Part shown: positions 45,791-54,576 of the stretch, piece after piece | How positions within the stretch are numbered: position 1 is the stretch's first letter | Layout: each line of letters begins with the position of its first letter | Source: Prevotella sp. | Lineage (GTDB): Bacteria; Bacteroidota; Bacteroidia; Bacteroidales; Bacteroidaceae | Assembly: GCA_017627765.1 (NCBI GenBank) | Contig: JAGAGD010000046.1 | Span: forward strand, 1 to 64,000 | Reading direction: 5' to 3' | Length of the DNA: 64,000 nt | Program-made: the position numbers and the translations under genes | Notes under the pieces: model-generated | What the model was told of the DNA's origin: nothing | Seen by the model: the letters and a program-made list of their open reading frames with translations, nothing else | Database searches by the model: none

Positions 45791-46205
45791 TCGGGGCTGT
45801 TTTTTGACAAAAAACTGTCGAAATTTTTGTCAACCAAAACTTTCAATCTAGAAAAAGATTTGGAGGCGTTTTTCCGTTTGGCACGAGAATGAATGTGAAA
45901 AAGCGTTTATTTGTTAATCAATCGGCTTAAACTATGTGAACGGTCGTGAGAAACGAAAAAGTGAAAGGTGTCCTTTCGCGATGTCAAATGCGGCATATGA
46001 CCATGCGATATGTGGCATATCGCAGTGCCAAAGGTGCCCTTTCACACTGCGAAAGGATACCTTTGACTTTTTTAACAGTTATGAATTTTGAGACAAAAGC
46101 CACAATGTGTTGATTACTAACAATTTACTAAAAACTGCGATAAACCTCCAAATACTCGCATATTTTGCAACTTCATTTTTCTAAGTCGTAAATTTTTAAG
46201 TTATG
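45791..46205 (+). repeat. dispersed intergenic repeat, copy 3
   Basis: The most complete copy, about 415 bp. It carries all landmarks in order: GTTTTTTGAC, AATCTAGAAAAAGATTT, CCGTTTGGCACGA, GCGTTTATTTGTTAATCAAT, the array, TTTTTTAACA, AAATACTCGCATATTTTGC, TTTTTCTAAGTC and AATTTTTAAGTTA. It lies between porP and the end of obgE, both leftward genes. Limits are estimated from where similarity with copy 1 fades. Confidence 0.85.
45961..46067 (+). repeat. 11-bp-register palindromic word array, copy 3
   Basis: Ten 8-nt words and nine 3-nt spacers, again exactly 107 bp. Words 5-6 (GCGATATG, CATATCGC) are a perfect inverted pair. Words 1-2, 3-4, 7-10 and 8-9 pair at 7 of 8 positions. The last word CCTTTGAC and the following TTTTTTAACA are the same in all copies. 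Confidence 0.85.
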
Positions 46206-46406
46206 AAGGGGGTAAATCGAAGAAAAGTTGCAAAAATATGTAGGCAAAATTGCACACTTCTCAGTTGTCAAGAAAAAAGCGCTTTCAATCTGTAATGAAT
46301 TTACACTTGCAAGATTATAGTTTTTACGGTTATCAGATATAAAAGAAACAATAAAACCTATACTCATGCATATAACTGTCTGAAAGATGTAAACTTATAT
46401 AAAACA

Positions 46407-46436
46407 GTAAAGAGTAACCCGCAGGCTACTCTTTAC
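46407..46436 (-). terminator. terminator of obgE
   Basis: A 13-bp stem with one G-U pair (46407-46419 with 46424-46436) is followed on the minus strand by TGTTTTATAT. It lies about 45 bp past the obgE stop. Confidence 0.7.
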
Positions 46437-46481
46437 TTTCGCATTATTAATAAATTCTTAAAAACAAGGAACTATATATTT

Positions 46482-47642
46482 CTATTCTTCGAAATCGTCT
46501 ATTTCGTAGTCGTCTAAGTCCTCTATTTCGTCTTCGTCAATGAATATCACTTCGTCTTCGCCTTCCTCTTCCATTTCCTTTGCAAAGCGGCTCATGTCTT
46601 TATCGCGATGAACAAGCGAATCCTCCGAAACTATTGTCTGCAACTTATTACTCTCTGCATTCAGCTCTTGCCACAGGATATCCTTCAGTTCGTTAAGCCC
46701 ATAGCCCGTAACTGCTGATATAAAGACAACTGGCAGGTCGTCGGGCAGAGTATCTTTCAGCATTTCTATGAGTTCCTCATCAAGCAGGTCACACTTGGTT
46801 ACTGCCAACACACGATGCTTGTCGAGCATCTCTGGATTGAATTTGCGCAGTTCGTTCAGCAATATCTCATATTCTTTCTTTATATCGTCGGTATCGCCTG
46901 GAACCATAAACAGCAGGAGCGAGTTGCGCTCTATGTGGCGCAGAAATCGCAGTCCGAGACCCTTTCCCTCGCTTGCACCCTCTATAATGCCAGGAATATC
47001 TGCCATCACAAACGACTTATTGTCGCGATAGGCAACAATACCAAGCGATGGTTCCATCGTGGTAAATGGATAGTTGGCTATCTTAGGGCGGGCATTAGAA
47101 AGCGAAGAAACAAGCGTTGACTTTCCCGCATTAGGGAAACCCACAAGTCCGACATCAGCCAGAAGCTTCAGCTCGAGTATTATGGTTTTCTCCTCCATCG
47201 GCTCTCCAGGCTGTGCATAGCGCGGAGCCTGATTAGTAGGTGAGCGGAACTGGAAGTTGCCTAAGCCTCCTCGACCGCCTTTCAGCAAAAGAACCGTCTG
47301 ACCGTCGTAGGTTACATCGCAGATATACTTACCCGTATCTGCATCGTAGACCACCGTTCCGCACGGAACATCAATATACTCATCCTTTCCGTTTGTGCCG
47401 TGACACTTGTCCTTTCCGCCATTGCCTCCATGCCCAGCAAATACATGTCGCTGATAGCGCAGATGGAGAAGAGTCCAGTAGTTGTGGTTTCCGCGCAGAT
47501 AGATGCTACCACCTCGTCCTCCGTCTCCTCCGTCAGGACCTCCATTGGGGTTATACTTCACATGTCGCAGATGCATAGAACCCCTGCCGCCTTTACCTGA
47601 GCGACAATAAATCTTCACATAGTCAACGAAGTTTGATTCCAT
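46482..47642 (-). CDS. obgE: Obg family GTPase
   Basis: A 386-aa Obg protein. The glycine-rich Obg fold (about 1-155, G-G-x-G-G-x-G-G repeats) precedes the G domain with G1 G-F-P-N-A-G-K-S-T (about 166), G2 N-Y-P-F-T-T, G3 D-I-P-G-I-I-E-G-A and G4 T-K-C-D-L. The C-terminal tail (about 345-386) is extremely acidic (Glu/Asp runs). It is a ribosome-associated GTPase acting in 50S assembly. It is the last gene of hpt-adk-obgE. Confidence 0.95.
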   Translation of the reverse strand: MESNFVDYVKIYCRSGKGGRGSMHLRHVKYNPNGGPDGGDGGRGGSIYLRGNHNYWTLLHLRYQRHVFAGHGGNGGKDKCHGTNGKDEYIDVPCGTVVYDADTGKYICDVTYDGQTVLLLKGGRGGLGNFQFRSPTNQAPRYAQPGEPMEEKTIILELKLLADVGLVGFPNAGKSTLVSSLSNARPKIANYPFTTMEPSLGIVAYRDNKSFVMADIPGIIEGASEGKGLGLRFLRHIERNSLLLFMVPGDTDDIKKEYEILLNELRKFNPEMLDKHRVLAVTKCDLLDEELIEMLKDTLPDDLPVVFISAVTGYGLNELKDILWQELNAESNKLQTIVSEDSLVHRDKDMSRFAKEMEEEGEDEVIFIDEDEIEDLDDYEIDDFEE

Positions 47643-47697
47643 AAAAATAATCTTAAAACAAGGTGATAATTATATTAATTGTATAGACTGGACCACA

Positions 47698-48276
47698 TTA
47701 GTCGCGCAACTTGTCAATGACATCGCATATATCGCCGAAGATATGGTCAATGTCTCCCTGTCCGTTTATGCGATAGTGCAGTCCTTCTTTCTCATACCAG
47801 TCGATTACTGGAGCAGTACGCTGATGATAGACTTCGAGTCGCTTGCGAGCTGTCTCTGCATTATCGTCAGAACGTCCGCTCTCCTTTCCGCGATTGACAA
47901 TGCGGTCGATGAGTTCCTTTTCTGGCACTACAAGTTCAATCATTGCCGATACAGAATGGTGACGTTCAGCCAGCATGTCTTTCAGAGCTGCTGCCTGTGT
48001 GATAGTTCTGGGATATCCGTCGAAGATAACTCCCTTGTCGTCGTCGGTGTGACTGTCGTAGACTTCAGACAAGATTTTAATCATCATGTCGTCGGGAACG
48101 AGCTGACCGTTGTCGGTAAGGCGCTTAGCCATAAGCCCGAACTCAGTACCTTTACGCATTTCTTTACGCAAAACATCACCTGTTGAGATATGTCCTAAGC
48201 CATATTTCTCAACCATCAGGTCGCTCTGCGTACCTTTACCAGAGCCTGGAGCTCCGAAAATTACGATGTTTTTCAT
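47698..48276 (-). CDS. adk: adenylate kinase
   Basis: A 192-aa short-form adenylate kinase. The P-loop is G-A-P-G-S-G-K-G-T (7-15), the AMP site H-I-S-T-G-D-V-L-R, and F-D-G-Y-P-R-T lies in the middle. The lid is short (R-G-K-E-S-G-R-S-D-D) without zinc cysteines. It interconverts ATP, AMP and ADP. It is 66 bp after hpt and 55 bp before obgE. Confidence 0.95.
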   Translation of the reverse strand: MKNIVIFGAPGSGKGTQSDLMVEKYGLGHISTGDVLRKEMRKGTEFGLMAKRLTDNGQLVPDDMMIKILSEVYDSHTDDDKGVIFDGYPRTITQAAALKDMLAERHHSVSAMIELVVPEKELIDRIVNRGKESGRSDDNAETARKRLEVYHQRTAPVIDWYEKEGLHYRINGQGDIDHIFGDICDVIDKLRD

Positions 48277-48342
48277 CTTGGTTCGTAGGATAATTGATTT
48301 AGTTGCTGATAGAGAATATTGATTCTTCTCATCATTAGTATT

Positions 48343-48882
48343 CTATTCTGATAACAAAGTATATACATCCTTAAGCTGGCGACCCTGCTGATCGTAGTCA
48401 AGACCATAGCCCACAATGAAGTCATTAGGAATGACCATTGCTACATATTCAATATCGAGTTCAACCTTAAGAAGTTCTGGTTTCTGGAACAAAGTGCAGA
48501 TATGGACCGACTCAGGATTGCGAGTGCCGAGAGTTTCAATCATTCTTTTCATCGTCAGTCCCGACTCAATGATGTCTTCAACGATGATAATGGTTCTGTT
48601 GGTGAGGTCTTCGTTGATTCCTATTACCTCCTTAATCTTGCCTGTTGAGGTTGTACCCTGATAAGAAGCAAGCTTGACAAACGAAATCTCACATGGTATT
48701 GTGAGTTCTCGCATAAGGTCGGCTGCAAACATAAACGATCCATTGAGAACTGCAAGCAGTAAAGGATTCTTACCTGCCATGTCGTGGTTTATTCTTTCTG
48801 CAACAGCCTTTACGCGTTCTTTAATCTCACTCTCTTTGATAAAAGGAACAAATGTCTTGTCCTTGATTTTTATACTTTCCAT
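48343..48882 (-). CDS. hpt: hypoxanthine phosphoribosyltransferase
   Basis: A 179-aa type I phosphoribosyltransferase. The PRPP loop is I-I-V-E-D-I-I-E-S-G-L-T, preceded by the flexible-loop region S-Y-Q-G-T-T-S-T-G. It salvages hypoxanthine (and guanine) to IMP/GMP. ATG 48882 lies 23 bp after a TACTTTTG promoter element, which makes the upstream in-frame TTG at 48897 unlikely. Confidence 0.92.
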   Translation of the reverse strand: MESIKIKDKTFVPFIKESEIKERVKAVAERINHDMAGKNPLLLAVLNGSFMFAADLMRELTIPCEISFVKLASYQGTTSTGKIKEVIGINEDLTNRTIIIVEDIIESGLTMKRMIETLGTRNPESVHICTLFQKPELLKVELDIEYVAMVIPNDFIVGYGLDYDQQGRQLKDVYTLLSE

Positions 48883-48905
48883 AAACTTGTGTGTCAAATT
48901 TACTG

Positions 48906-48913
48906 CAAAAGTA
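48906..48913 (-). promoter_or_regulatory. -7 element of hpt-adk-obgE
   Basis: The minus strand reads TACTTTTG, about 23 bp before the hpt ATG. Confidence 0.6.
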
Positions 48914-49030
48914 CAAAGAAAAAATATTTTTTACGTGTTGTTTTACAATAAAAATACAATTTATTTACCATGTTTCTGCTTTTTTCTCAAAAAATTGCTC
49001 AACTCTTATACTCGTGTGCAAGATATTTTG

Positions 49031-49038
49031 TAAATTTG
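49031..49038 (+). promoter_or_regulatory. -7 element of nnrDE
   Basis: TAAATTTG is followed by five bases and the ATG at 49044; a leaderless transcript is predicted. Confidence 0.6.
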
Positions 49039-49043
49039 CAACG

Positions 49044-50561
49044 ATGAAGATTTTTACTAGCAATCAGATAAGAGAACTCGACAGATATACAATTGAGCAT
49101 GAGCCAATTCGCCCCATTGACCTCATGGAGCGGGCAGCTAAGGCTTTGGCAAGGGCAATAACTGAAATGTGGGGTAACGATACGCCTGTTGTTGTCTTTG
49201 CAGGACCTGGCAACAATGGAGGCGATGCTCTGGCTGTGGCTCGTATCCTTGCAGACCAGAACTACAAGGTTTCGGTATATCTCTTCAACATAAACGACAG
49301 ACTGTCAGAGGATTGTGCTGCAAACAAGAAAAGAGTAGCCGACCATAAACACATAAGGACTTTCGTTGAAGTTACTCAACAGTTTGACCCTCCTGTACTC
49401 GATGCCTCCACACTAGTAGTTGACGGTCTTTTCGGAACAGGACTGAACAAACCGCTTGCAGGAGGATTTGCATCACTCGTGAAATATATAAATCAGTCGC
49501 CTGCAAAGGTTGTCTCTATAGACATTCCGTCTGGACTTATGACAGAAGACAACACGTATAATATCCATACCAATATTATCCGTGCAAATATCACATTGTC
49601 ACTGCAGATGAAGAAGCTAGCATTCCTTTTTGCCGACAACCAGCAGTATATCGGCAGACTGCGACTGCTCGACATTCGTCTGAGTCAGGACTTCATAGCA
49701 AAGACTAAGTCACAATACTCCATAATAGAAGAAAATGAGGTGAGAAAGCTGCTCATTCCGCGCCACGACTTTGAGCATAAAGGTTCTATAGGCAACGCAC
49801 TGCTCATTGCTGGCAGTTACGGAATGGCGGGAGCGGCTATCCTCTCTGCCCGTGCCTGCTTGAGAAGCGGAGTCGGAAAGGTAACCGTCCACACTCCAAG
49901 AAAGAACTACAATGCTATGCAGACAGCTGTGCCAGAGGCTGTTATGCAAATGGACAGGGAAGAGACATTATTCTCTGAAGCAGTCGATGCAGAAGATTTT
50001 GATGCTCTCGGCATTGGTCCTGGGCTGGGACAAAGCGAAAATACGGCTATTGCACTTATTGCCCAATTACGCAGAACCACAGCACCTATCGTTGCTGATG
50101 CCGATGCTCTTAATATACTGGCTAACCACAGGGCTTGGATGCAACAACTGCCGAAGGGCATTGTAATGACGCCTCATCCGAAAGAATTTGAGCGGATGTA
50201 TGGCAACAGATGCAATGGCGACTACGAAAGACTGGCTAAAGCTCGCGAGATGGCAGAGCACTTGCAGGCTTTCATCCTGCTGAAAGGTCACTATTCTGCG
50301 CTATGTCTGCCCGACGGAGACGTTGTATTCAACTCTACAGGCAATTCAGGCATGGCAACAGCTGGCAGCGGCGATGTTCTAACAGGCATTATAACAGCCT
50401 TGCTTTCGCGTGGATATCGTCAGCGCGAGGCTTGCATCATAGGTATGTATGTTCATGGACTGGCTGGCGACTTGGCTGCCAAAGAAGTTGGAAAAGAAAG
50501 TCTCATTGCTTCAGACATAATAAAATATCTGCCAAAAGCATTCCTGAGATTGGAAGATTAG
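49044..50561 (+). CDS. nnrD: bifunctional NAD(P)H-hydrate epimerase / dehydratase
   Basis: A 505-aa fusion. Residues 1 to about 215 are the YjeF N-terminal epimerase (M-E-R-A-A-K-A, F-A-G-P-G-N-N-G-G-D). Residues about 225-505 are the ADP-dependent dehydratase with G-S-Y-G-M-A-G-A, G-P-G-L-G, T-P-H-P-K-E-F and N-S-T-G-N-S-G-M-A-T-A-G-S-G-D-V-L. It repairs hydrated NADH/NADPH. ATG 49044 is chosen because family homology begins there and a promoter box lies just upstream; the open frame reaching back to 48891 is not coding. Confidence 0.94.
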   Translation: MKIFTSNQIRELDRYTIEHEPIRPIDLMERAAKALARAITEMWGNDTPVVVFAGPGNNGGDALAVARILADQNYKVSVYLFNINDRLSEDCAANKKRVADHKHIRTFVEVTQQFDPPVLDASTLVVDGLFGTGLNKPLAGGFASLVKYINQSPAKVVSIDIPSGLMTEDNTYNIHTNIIRANITLSLQMKKLAFLFADNQQYIGRLRLLDIRLSQDFIAKTKSQYSIIEENEVRKLLIPRHDFEHKGSIGNALLIAGSYGMAGAAILSARACLRSGVGKVTVHTPRKNYNAMQTAVPEAVMQMDREETLFSEAVDAEDFDALGIGPGLGQSENTAIALIAQLRRTTAPIVADADALNILANHRAWMQQLPKGIVMTPHPKEFERMYGNRCNGDYERLAKAREMAEHLQAFILLKGHYSALCLPDGDVVFNSTGNSGMATAGSGDVLTGIITALLSRGYRQREACIIGMYVHGLAGDLAAKEVGKESLIASDIIKYLPKAFLRLED

Positions 50562-50621
50562 ATTTGGCTAAAATCACAAATTGAGGACTTTTAAATTTTC
50601 AATTATATAAATAGTTAACAA

Positions 50622-50663
50622 AAATGGGGAGTAAATATCGCGATATATATTTACTCCCCATTT
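50622..50663. terminator. bidirectional terminator
   Basis: A perfect 17-bp stem (50622-50638 with 50647-50663, AAATGGGGAGTAAATAT and its complement) is followed by TATTTTT. It separates nnrDE from the convergent PAP2 gene. Confidence 0.9.
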
Positions 50664-50786
50664 ATTTTTAAGTATACTAAACTTTCGTAATCTTCAGCTT
50701 CGTAGGTAATGTTGTCTTATGATAGTTTTTATTTTCAAAGGCTCTAAAACCTTTTTCAAATATTATAAATTCATAGTTTCACTATC

Positions 50787-51353
50787 TTAGAACATAAACA
50801 GCATAGACACACCATTCTGAGTGGGGGCAACGATAAATCGGCTGCGCTCGCCTGTCAGTTTGTCGCCAAGCCAAAAACACAGTTCCGTTGAAAGTATTCC
50901 TATGCCAGCGCCTGCAACAACATCATGCCACTCATGGCGATGTCTCACAATTCGGTCGATAGCTGTAAATGTAGCTACGCCATATCCAGCAATGCTTATC
51001 AGCGGACTCACCTTCCCATATTCCTTGTGCAGAACGGTTGCACCAGAGAATGCTATTGAAGAATGGCCTGAAGGAAAGGCGCGATTGTCTGTACCGTCGG
51101 GGCGGGTTTCATGAATAGAATGTTTAAGTGCGTAGGTTATTCCAGAACTAACAACAAACGATAGCCCTCCGTTAACGACAAATCGTTTCCAGGAACTTGC
51201 ACCATCAACACCTGCAATTTTCATTGTCAGTGCCGATGCATAAGGCACATACTGCAAAATGTCGTCTGCGCCATCGCCTTTGTAAGATTTGTATTGTGCG
51301 CTACAACAAAAGGAATGAAAAACAAAAAGGAATAAAACAAGAGTTGTTCTCAT
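50787..51353 (-). CDS. PAP2 superfamily phosphatase
   Basis: A 188-aa protein with an N-terminal signal or anchor segment (about 1-19). The phosphatase signature is in three parts: K-H-S-I-H-E-T-R-P-D (variant KxxxxxxRP), P-S-G-H-S (acid phosphatase core) and R-H-E-W-H-D-V-V-A-G (catalytic His). Likely substrates are undecaprenyl or lipid-A-type pyrophosphates at the periplasmic face. It is 12 bp after the small basic-protein gene. Confidence 0.85.
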   Translation of the reverse strand: MRTTLVLFLFVFHSFCCSAQYKSYKGDGADDILQYVPYASALTMKIAGVDGASSWKRFVVNGGLSFVVSSGITYALKHSIHETRPDGTDNRAFPSGHSSIAFSGATVLHKEYGKVSPLISIAGYGVATFTAIDRIVRHRHEWHDVVAGAGIGILSTELCFWLGDKLTGERSRFIVAPTQNGVSMLFMF

Positions 51354-51365
51354 GCTGTAAAACTA

Positions 51366-51551
51366 TTATTTATGACGGTTAGCCCGCTGCTCTCTGTATT
51401 TAGCTTTCTGCCTTGCACTGCCCGAGCCGTGAGCACCTGTTATATACTTTTTCTTCTTGGCTTTGGTTTTCACCTTGCCAGAATCGGCGTTGTCGGTTTT
51501 CTTCTTCTTGAAAACCATTCCGCTCATGATGATGTCGTCGATGTCGCTCAT
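51366..51551 (-). CDS. small basic hypothetical protein
   Basis: A 61-aa predicted protein. An acidic N-terminus (S-D-I-D-D-I) is followed by three Lys/Arg-rich clusters (F-K-K-K-K, K-A-K-K-K-K-Y) and an Arg/Lys-rich end (R-E-Q-R-A-N-R-H-K). There is no signal peptide or membrane helix. Its tight spacing to the PAP2 gene and the intact frame support a real gene, and the composition suggests nucleic-acid or ribosome binding. I do not recognise a family. Confidence 0.5.
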   Translation of the reverse strand: MSDIDDIIMSGMVFKKKKTDNADSGKVKTKAKKKKYITGAHGSGSARQKAKYREQRANRHK

Positions 51552-51566
51552 ATCTTTTTTTATAAG

Positions 51567-51611
51567 AGTCTGATGCCATTAGGACAAGATATGCTCTAAT
51601 GACACCAGACT
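51567..51611. terminator. 16-bp hairpin after purH(C)
   Basis: 51567-51582 pairs with 51596-51611 (AGTCTGATGCCATTAG against CTAATGACACCAGACT), with two wobble-type mismatches and a 13-nt loop. On the minus strand no T-run follows, so it may be an attenuator or 3'-end stabiliser and not a classical terminator. Confidence 0.5.
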
Positions 51612-51617
51612 ATGGTT

Positions 51618-52799
51618 TTAATGATGGAAAAGTCTAACTCCTGTAAATGCCATAGCAATGCCATATTTGTCGCAAGTCATGATGACATGGTCGTCGCGGA
51701 CACTGCCTCCAGCCTGAGCAATATACTCCACTCCACTCTTGTGAGCACGCTCTATGTTGTCGCCGAATGGGAAGAAAGCATCGCTGCCGAGTGCAACCTT
51801 CTGGTTCTTTGCTATCCACTCTTTCTTTTCTTCCATTGTAAGCACTTCAGGGCGTTCCTTGAAGAACTGCTGCCAAGCACCATCTGCCAACACGTCGTCG
51901 TGGTCTTCGCTTATGTAAATGTCAATAGTGTTGTCGCGGTCAGCCCTTCTGATGTTGTCAACAAAAGGCAGGTTCATCACTTTTGGATGCTGGCGCAGCC
52001 ACCATATATCAGCTTTGCTGCCAGCAAGTCGTGTACAGTGAATACGGCTTTGCTGTCCTGCACCAATTCCTATTGCCTGTCCGTCTTTGACGTAGCATAC
52101 AGAGTTGCTCTGAGTATATTTCAGAGTGATTAAGGCAATCATAAGGTCGCGGCGTGCTTCCTCGCTGAACTGCTTATTCAGAGTTGGTATATTTTCAAAC
52201 AGCTTGTCATCGTCGAGCCTTACTTCATTACGGCCCTGTTCGAAAGTGATACCAAATACCTGCTTGCGTTCTATTGGCTCAGGTTTGTAGTCAGCATCTA
52301 TCTTTATTACATTATATGTGCCCTTGCGTTTCTCACGCAATATTTCGAGAGCCTCTTCTGTGAAATCGGGTGCAATTACTCCGTCGCTCACTTCGCGCTT
52401 TATGATGAGTGCAGTAGCCTTGTCGCATGGTTGACTCAGGGCAATGAAGTCGCCATAAGAGCTCATGCGGTCGGCACCTCTTGCTCTTGCATAGGCACAC
52501 GCTATAGGCGAAAGCTCTATAGGCAGGTCGTCAACGAAATAAATCTTCTTCAGCGTGTCACTTAGAGGCAGACCCACAGCAGCACCTGCGGGCGAGACAT
52601 GCTTGAACGAAGCAGCCGCAGGCAGTCCTGTTGCCTGTTGCAGTTCCTTCACAAGCTGCCAAGAGTTGAGCGCATCAAGGAAGTTTATATATCCAGGACG
52701 GCCGTTTAGCACTTCAATAGGCAGTTCTCCGCTATCCATGAAGATGCGCGATGGTTTCTGATTAGGATTACATCCATACTTTAAACTAAGTTCTTTCAT
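51618..52799 (-). CDS. purH: stand-alone AICAR formyltransferase (PurH C-terminal half)
   Basis: A 393-aa protein homologous to the AICARFT part of PurH: L-K-Y-G-C-N-P-N-Q-K-P near the start, A-A-S-F-K-H-V-S-P-A-G-A-A (catalytic Lys-His region), and G-S-D-A-F-F-P-F-G-D-N with A-Q-A-G-G-S-V-R-D-D at the end. It formylates AICAR to FAICAR using 10-formyl-THF. The cyclohydrolase half is encoded separately at 28424-29020. The nearest promoter element upstream predicts a leader of about 315 nt. Confidence 0.9.
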   Translation of the reverse strand: MKELSLKYGCNPNQKPSRIFMDSGELPIEVLNGRPGYINFLDALNSWQLVKELQQATGLPAAASFKHVSPAGAAVGLPLSDTLKKIYFVDDLPIELSPIACAYARARGADRMSSYGDFIALSQPCDKATALIIKREVSDGVIAPDFTEEALEILREKRKGTYNVIKIDADYKPEPIERKQVFGITFEQGRNEVRLDDDKLFENIPTLNKQFSEEARRDLMIALITLKYTQSNSVCYVKDGQAIGIGAGQQSRIHCTRLAGSKADIWWLRQHPKVMNLPFVDNIRRADRDNTIDIYISEDHDDVLADGAWQQFFKERPEVLTMEEKKEWIAKNQKVALGSDAFFPFGDNIERAHKSGVEYIAQAGGSVRDDHVIMTCDKYGIAMAFTGVRLFHH

Positions 52800-53203
52800 A
52801 TTTTTCTCTTCTTATATCTTTGTTTTTAAGTTCTCAGATTCGAGCGTTGAGTCTTTAGATTAAATAATGAGTCTTTAGAGCGAAAATGAACTTTACAATT
52901 CAAAAACATATAACTCTAACCAAGATAAACTCTATTCAAGTTTCGCAACTGTTCAACTTATTTAGGTTATAAGGTCTTAAGACTGTAATGTCATGAGGCG
53001 AAGTTGACATCTTGTGATACGGAATGCTGCATAATCACCTTATAGCCAAAGCTCTCCGAAAGCCGTAAAAACCTTACTAAACTGAATCTTGCGAAAGCTT
53101 ACAACCTTGTTTTTCTTTGTGCAAAGATAGAGAAAATAATTGAGAAACATTAACATCTTGCAATATATTTATCCTTTCATGCGACAATTTGGAGAAAAAA
53201 CGC
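52800..53203. promoter_or_regulatory. long intergenic region with purH(C) promoter
   Basis: 404 bp without a gene. A minus-strand TATCTTTG box lies at 53122-53129, implying a purH(C) leader of about 315 nt. I looked for a ZTP/pfl-type aptamer and did not recognise one. Two short near-repeats (GAGTCTTTAGA and AGTCTTTAGAT) occur at 52849-52880. Confidence 0.45.
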
Positions 53204-53211
53204 TAACTTTG
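53204..53211 (+). promoter_or_regulatory. -7 element of the DUF389 gene
   Basis: TAACTTTG is 18 bp before ATG 53230 and about 80 bp from the divergent purH(C) box. It rules out the open-frame start at 53140. Confidence 0.6.
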
Positions 53212-53229
53212 CACAAAACATTTTTCTGC

Positions 53230-54576
53230 ATGATGACTGATAAAATAAACAACATTTCCCGCTATTTCAACCTGTTTCCCGACATGGAGGAGAAACGGAT
53301 TATTGTCAATCAGATAACAAGCGGAGCCGTTTTCAGAGGTGCTAACGTCTGGGTATTGGTGTTCGCCATACTCATTGCCTCGCTCGGACTCAACGTCAAC
53401 TCTACTGCAGTCATCATAGGTGCCATGCTCATTTCACCACTCATGGGACCTATCATAGCAATGGGGCTTGCCGTTGGAACTAACGACTTCGACCTGTTTC
53501 GCCAGTCGTTTAAGAACTTTGCCGTAGCAACCATAGTGAGCGTAGTGACTGCCACAGGCTTTTTCCTCATCTCTCCCTTCGGTGAAGCACAGTCAGAACT
53601 GATAGCGCGCACATCGCCTACACTCTACGACGTGCTTATAGCCTTCTGCGGCGGAGCAGCAGGCATAGTTGCACTCTCCACACGCGACAAGGGCAACGTC
53701 ATTCCAGGAGTAGCCATAGCCACAGCACTCATGCCACCCCTATGCACCGCTGGCTACGGACTTGCATCGGGCCATTTCCTCTATTTTCTCGGAGCCATCT
53801 ATCTATATTTCATTAACACCGTCTTTATCTGCTTCGCAACAATCGTTGGAGTAAGACTGATGAAATTCAGACGAAAAGCATTCCTCAACGAGAAAGTGGC
53901 GCAGAAAGCTAAACGCTATCTACTTTCCGTAGTGATACTCACCATCATCCCAGCCGCCTACATGACCTATCACATTGTCAGCGGCAGCATATTCAACCGC
54001 CAGCTTGCTCAATTCGTGAAAGAAGAAATGAGCCAAAGCGGAACACAAATCATCAGATATGAAGCTGATCGCAAAGCGAAAACCGTCAGAATCGTAGCCG
54101 TAGGCAAGGAGATTATGCCGAATGCCATACAGCAGGCTCAGCGACAACTCTCCCACTACGGCATGAAGGGCTACAGCGTTGAGGTGATTCAAGGAACATC
54201 CACCGACAGCATCCTCCAGCTTGCCAGCAACGAACACAATAACATAAAGGTTCACGACAACTATACAAGGACCATACAGCAGCAGGCACTCGTAATAAAA
54301 GAACTGGAGAAGGAACTGGATATCTACAGAAAGCAGAAACGCATGAGCCGTGAACTGTCTCGCGAAGTGGAATTCGTCTGCCCTGCAGTTTCTCAGCTTA
54401 CCGTAAGCGAGACTACCATAAAAGTTAAGAAAGACACTATAACAACAGATAAAACCATCCCGCTCATAGTTGCAAGAGCCAAGACAAGACAACTCACTGC
54501 TGCAGAAAACGCCACTCTGCAGAAATGGCTCAGAGTGAAGACAGGTTCAGACTCTGTGCAAATGGCATGGCAATAG
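53230..54576 (+). CDS. DUF389 (TIGR00341-type) membrane protein
   Basis: A 448-aa protein. A cytoplasmic N-terminus of about 30 residues precedes about six membrane helices (40-270) with the family's V-I-I-G-A-M-L-I-S-P-L-M-G-P-I stretch, G-A-A-G-I-V-A-L-S and P-G-V-A-I-A-T-A-L-M-P-P-L-C. A C-terminal soluble part (about 275-448) contains a coiled region (Q-Q-Q-A-L-V-I-K-E-L-E-K-E-L). DUF389 proteins are conserved but have no established function. It is a single-gene unit with its own promoter and terminator. Confidence 0.85.
   Translation: MMTDKINNISRYFNLFPDMEEKRIIVNQITSGAVFRGANVWVLVFAILIASLGLNVNSTAVIIGAMLISPLMGPIIAMGLAVGTNDFDLFRQSFKNFAVATIVSVVTATGFFLISPFGEAQSELIARTSPTLYDVLIAFCGGAAGIVALSTRDKGNVIPGVAIATALMPPLCTAGYGLASGHFLYFLGAIYLYFINTVFICFATIVGVRLMKFRRKAFLNEKVAQKAKRYLLSVVILTIIPAAYMTYHIVSGSIFNRQLAQFVKEEMSQSGTQIIRYEADRKAKTVRIVAVGKEIMPNAIQQAQRQLSHYGMKGYSVEVIQGTSTDSILQLASNEHNNIKVHDNYTRTIQQQALVIKELEKELDIYRKQKRMSRELSREVEFVCPAVSQLTVSETTIKVKKDTITTDKTIPLIVARAKTRQLTAAENATLQKWLRVKTGSDSVQMAWQ

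Noticed and set aside
46173..46367. A 64-codon open frame on the minus strand after the third repeat copy
   Set aside because: It begins beyond and runs into the conserved end of the dispersed repeat and has shadow-like composition; there is no start signal.
48891..49043. N-terminal extension of the NAD(P)H-hydrate repair enzyme
   Set aside because: The extension crosses the promoter boxes of both hpt and nnrDE, overlaps the hpt start region and shows no homology-like features.
52800..53129. ZTP (pfl) riboswitch before purH(C)
   Set aside because: The characteristic conserved pseudoknot blocks were not recognisable; only an unusually long spacer remains.
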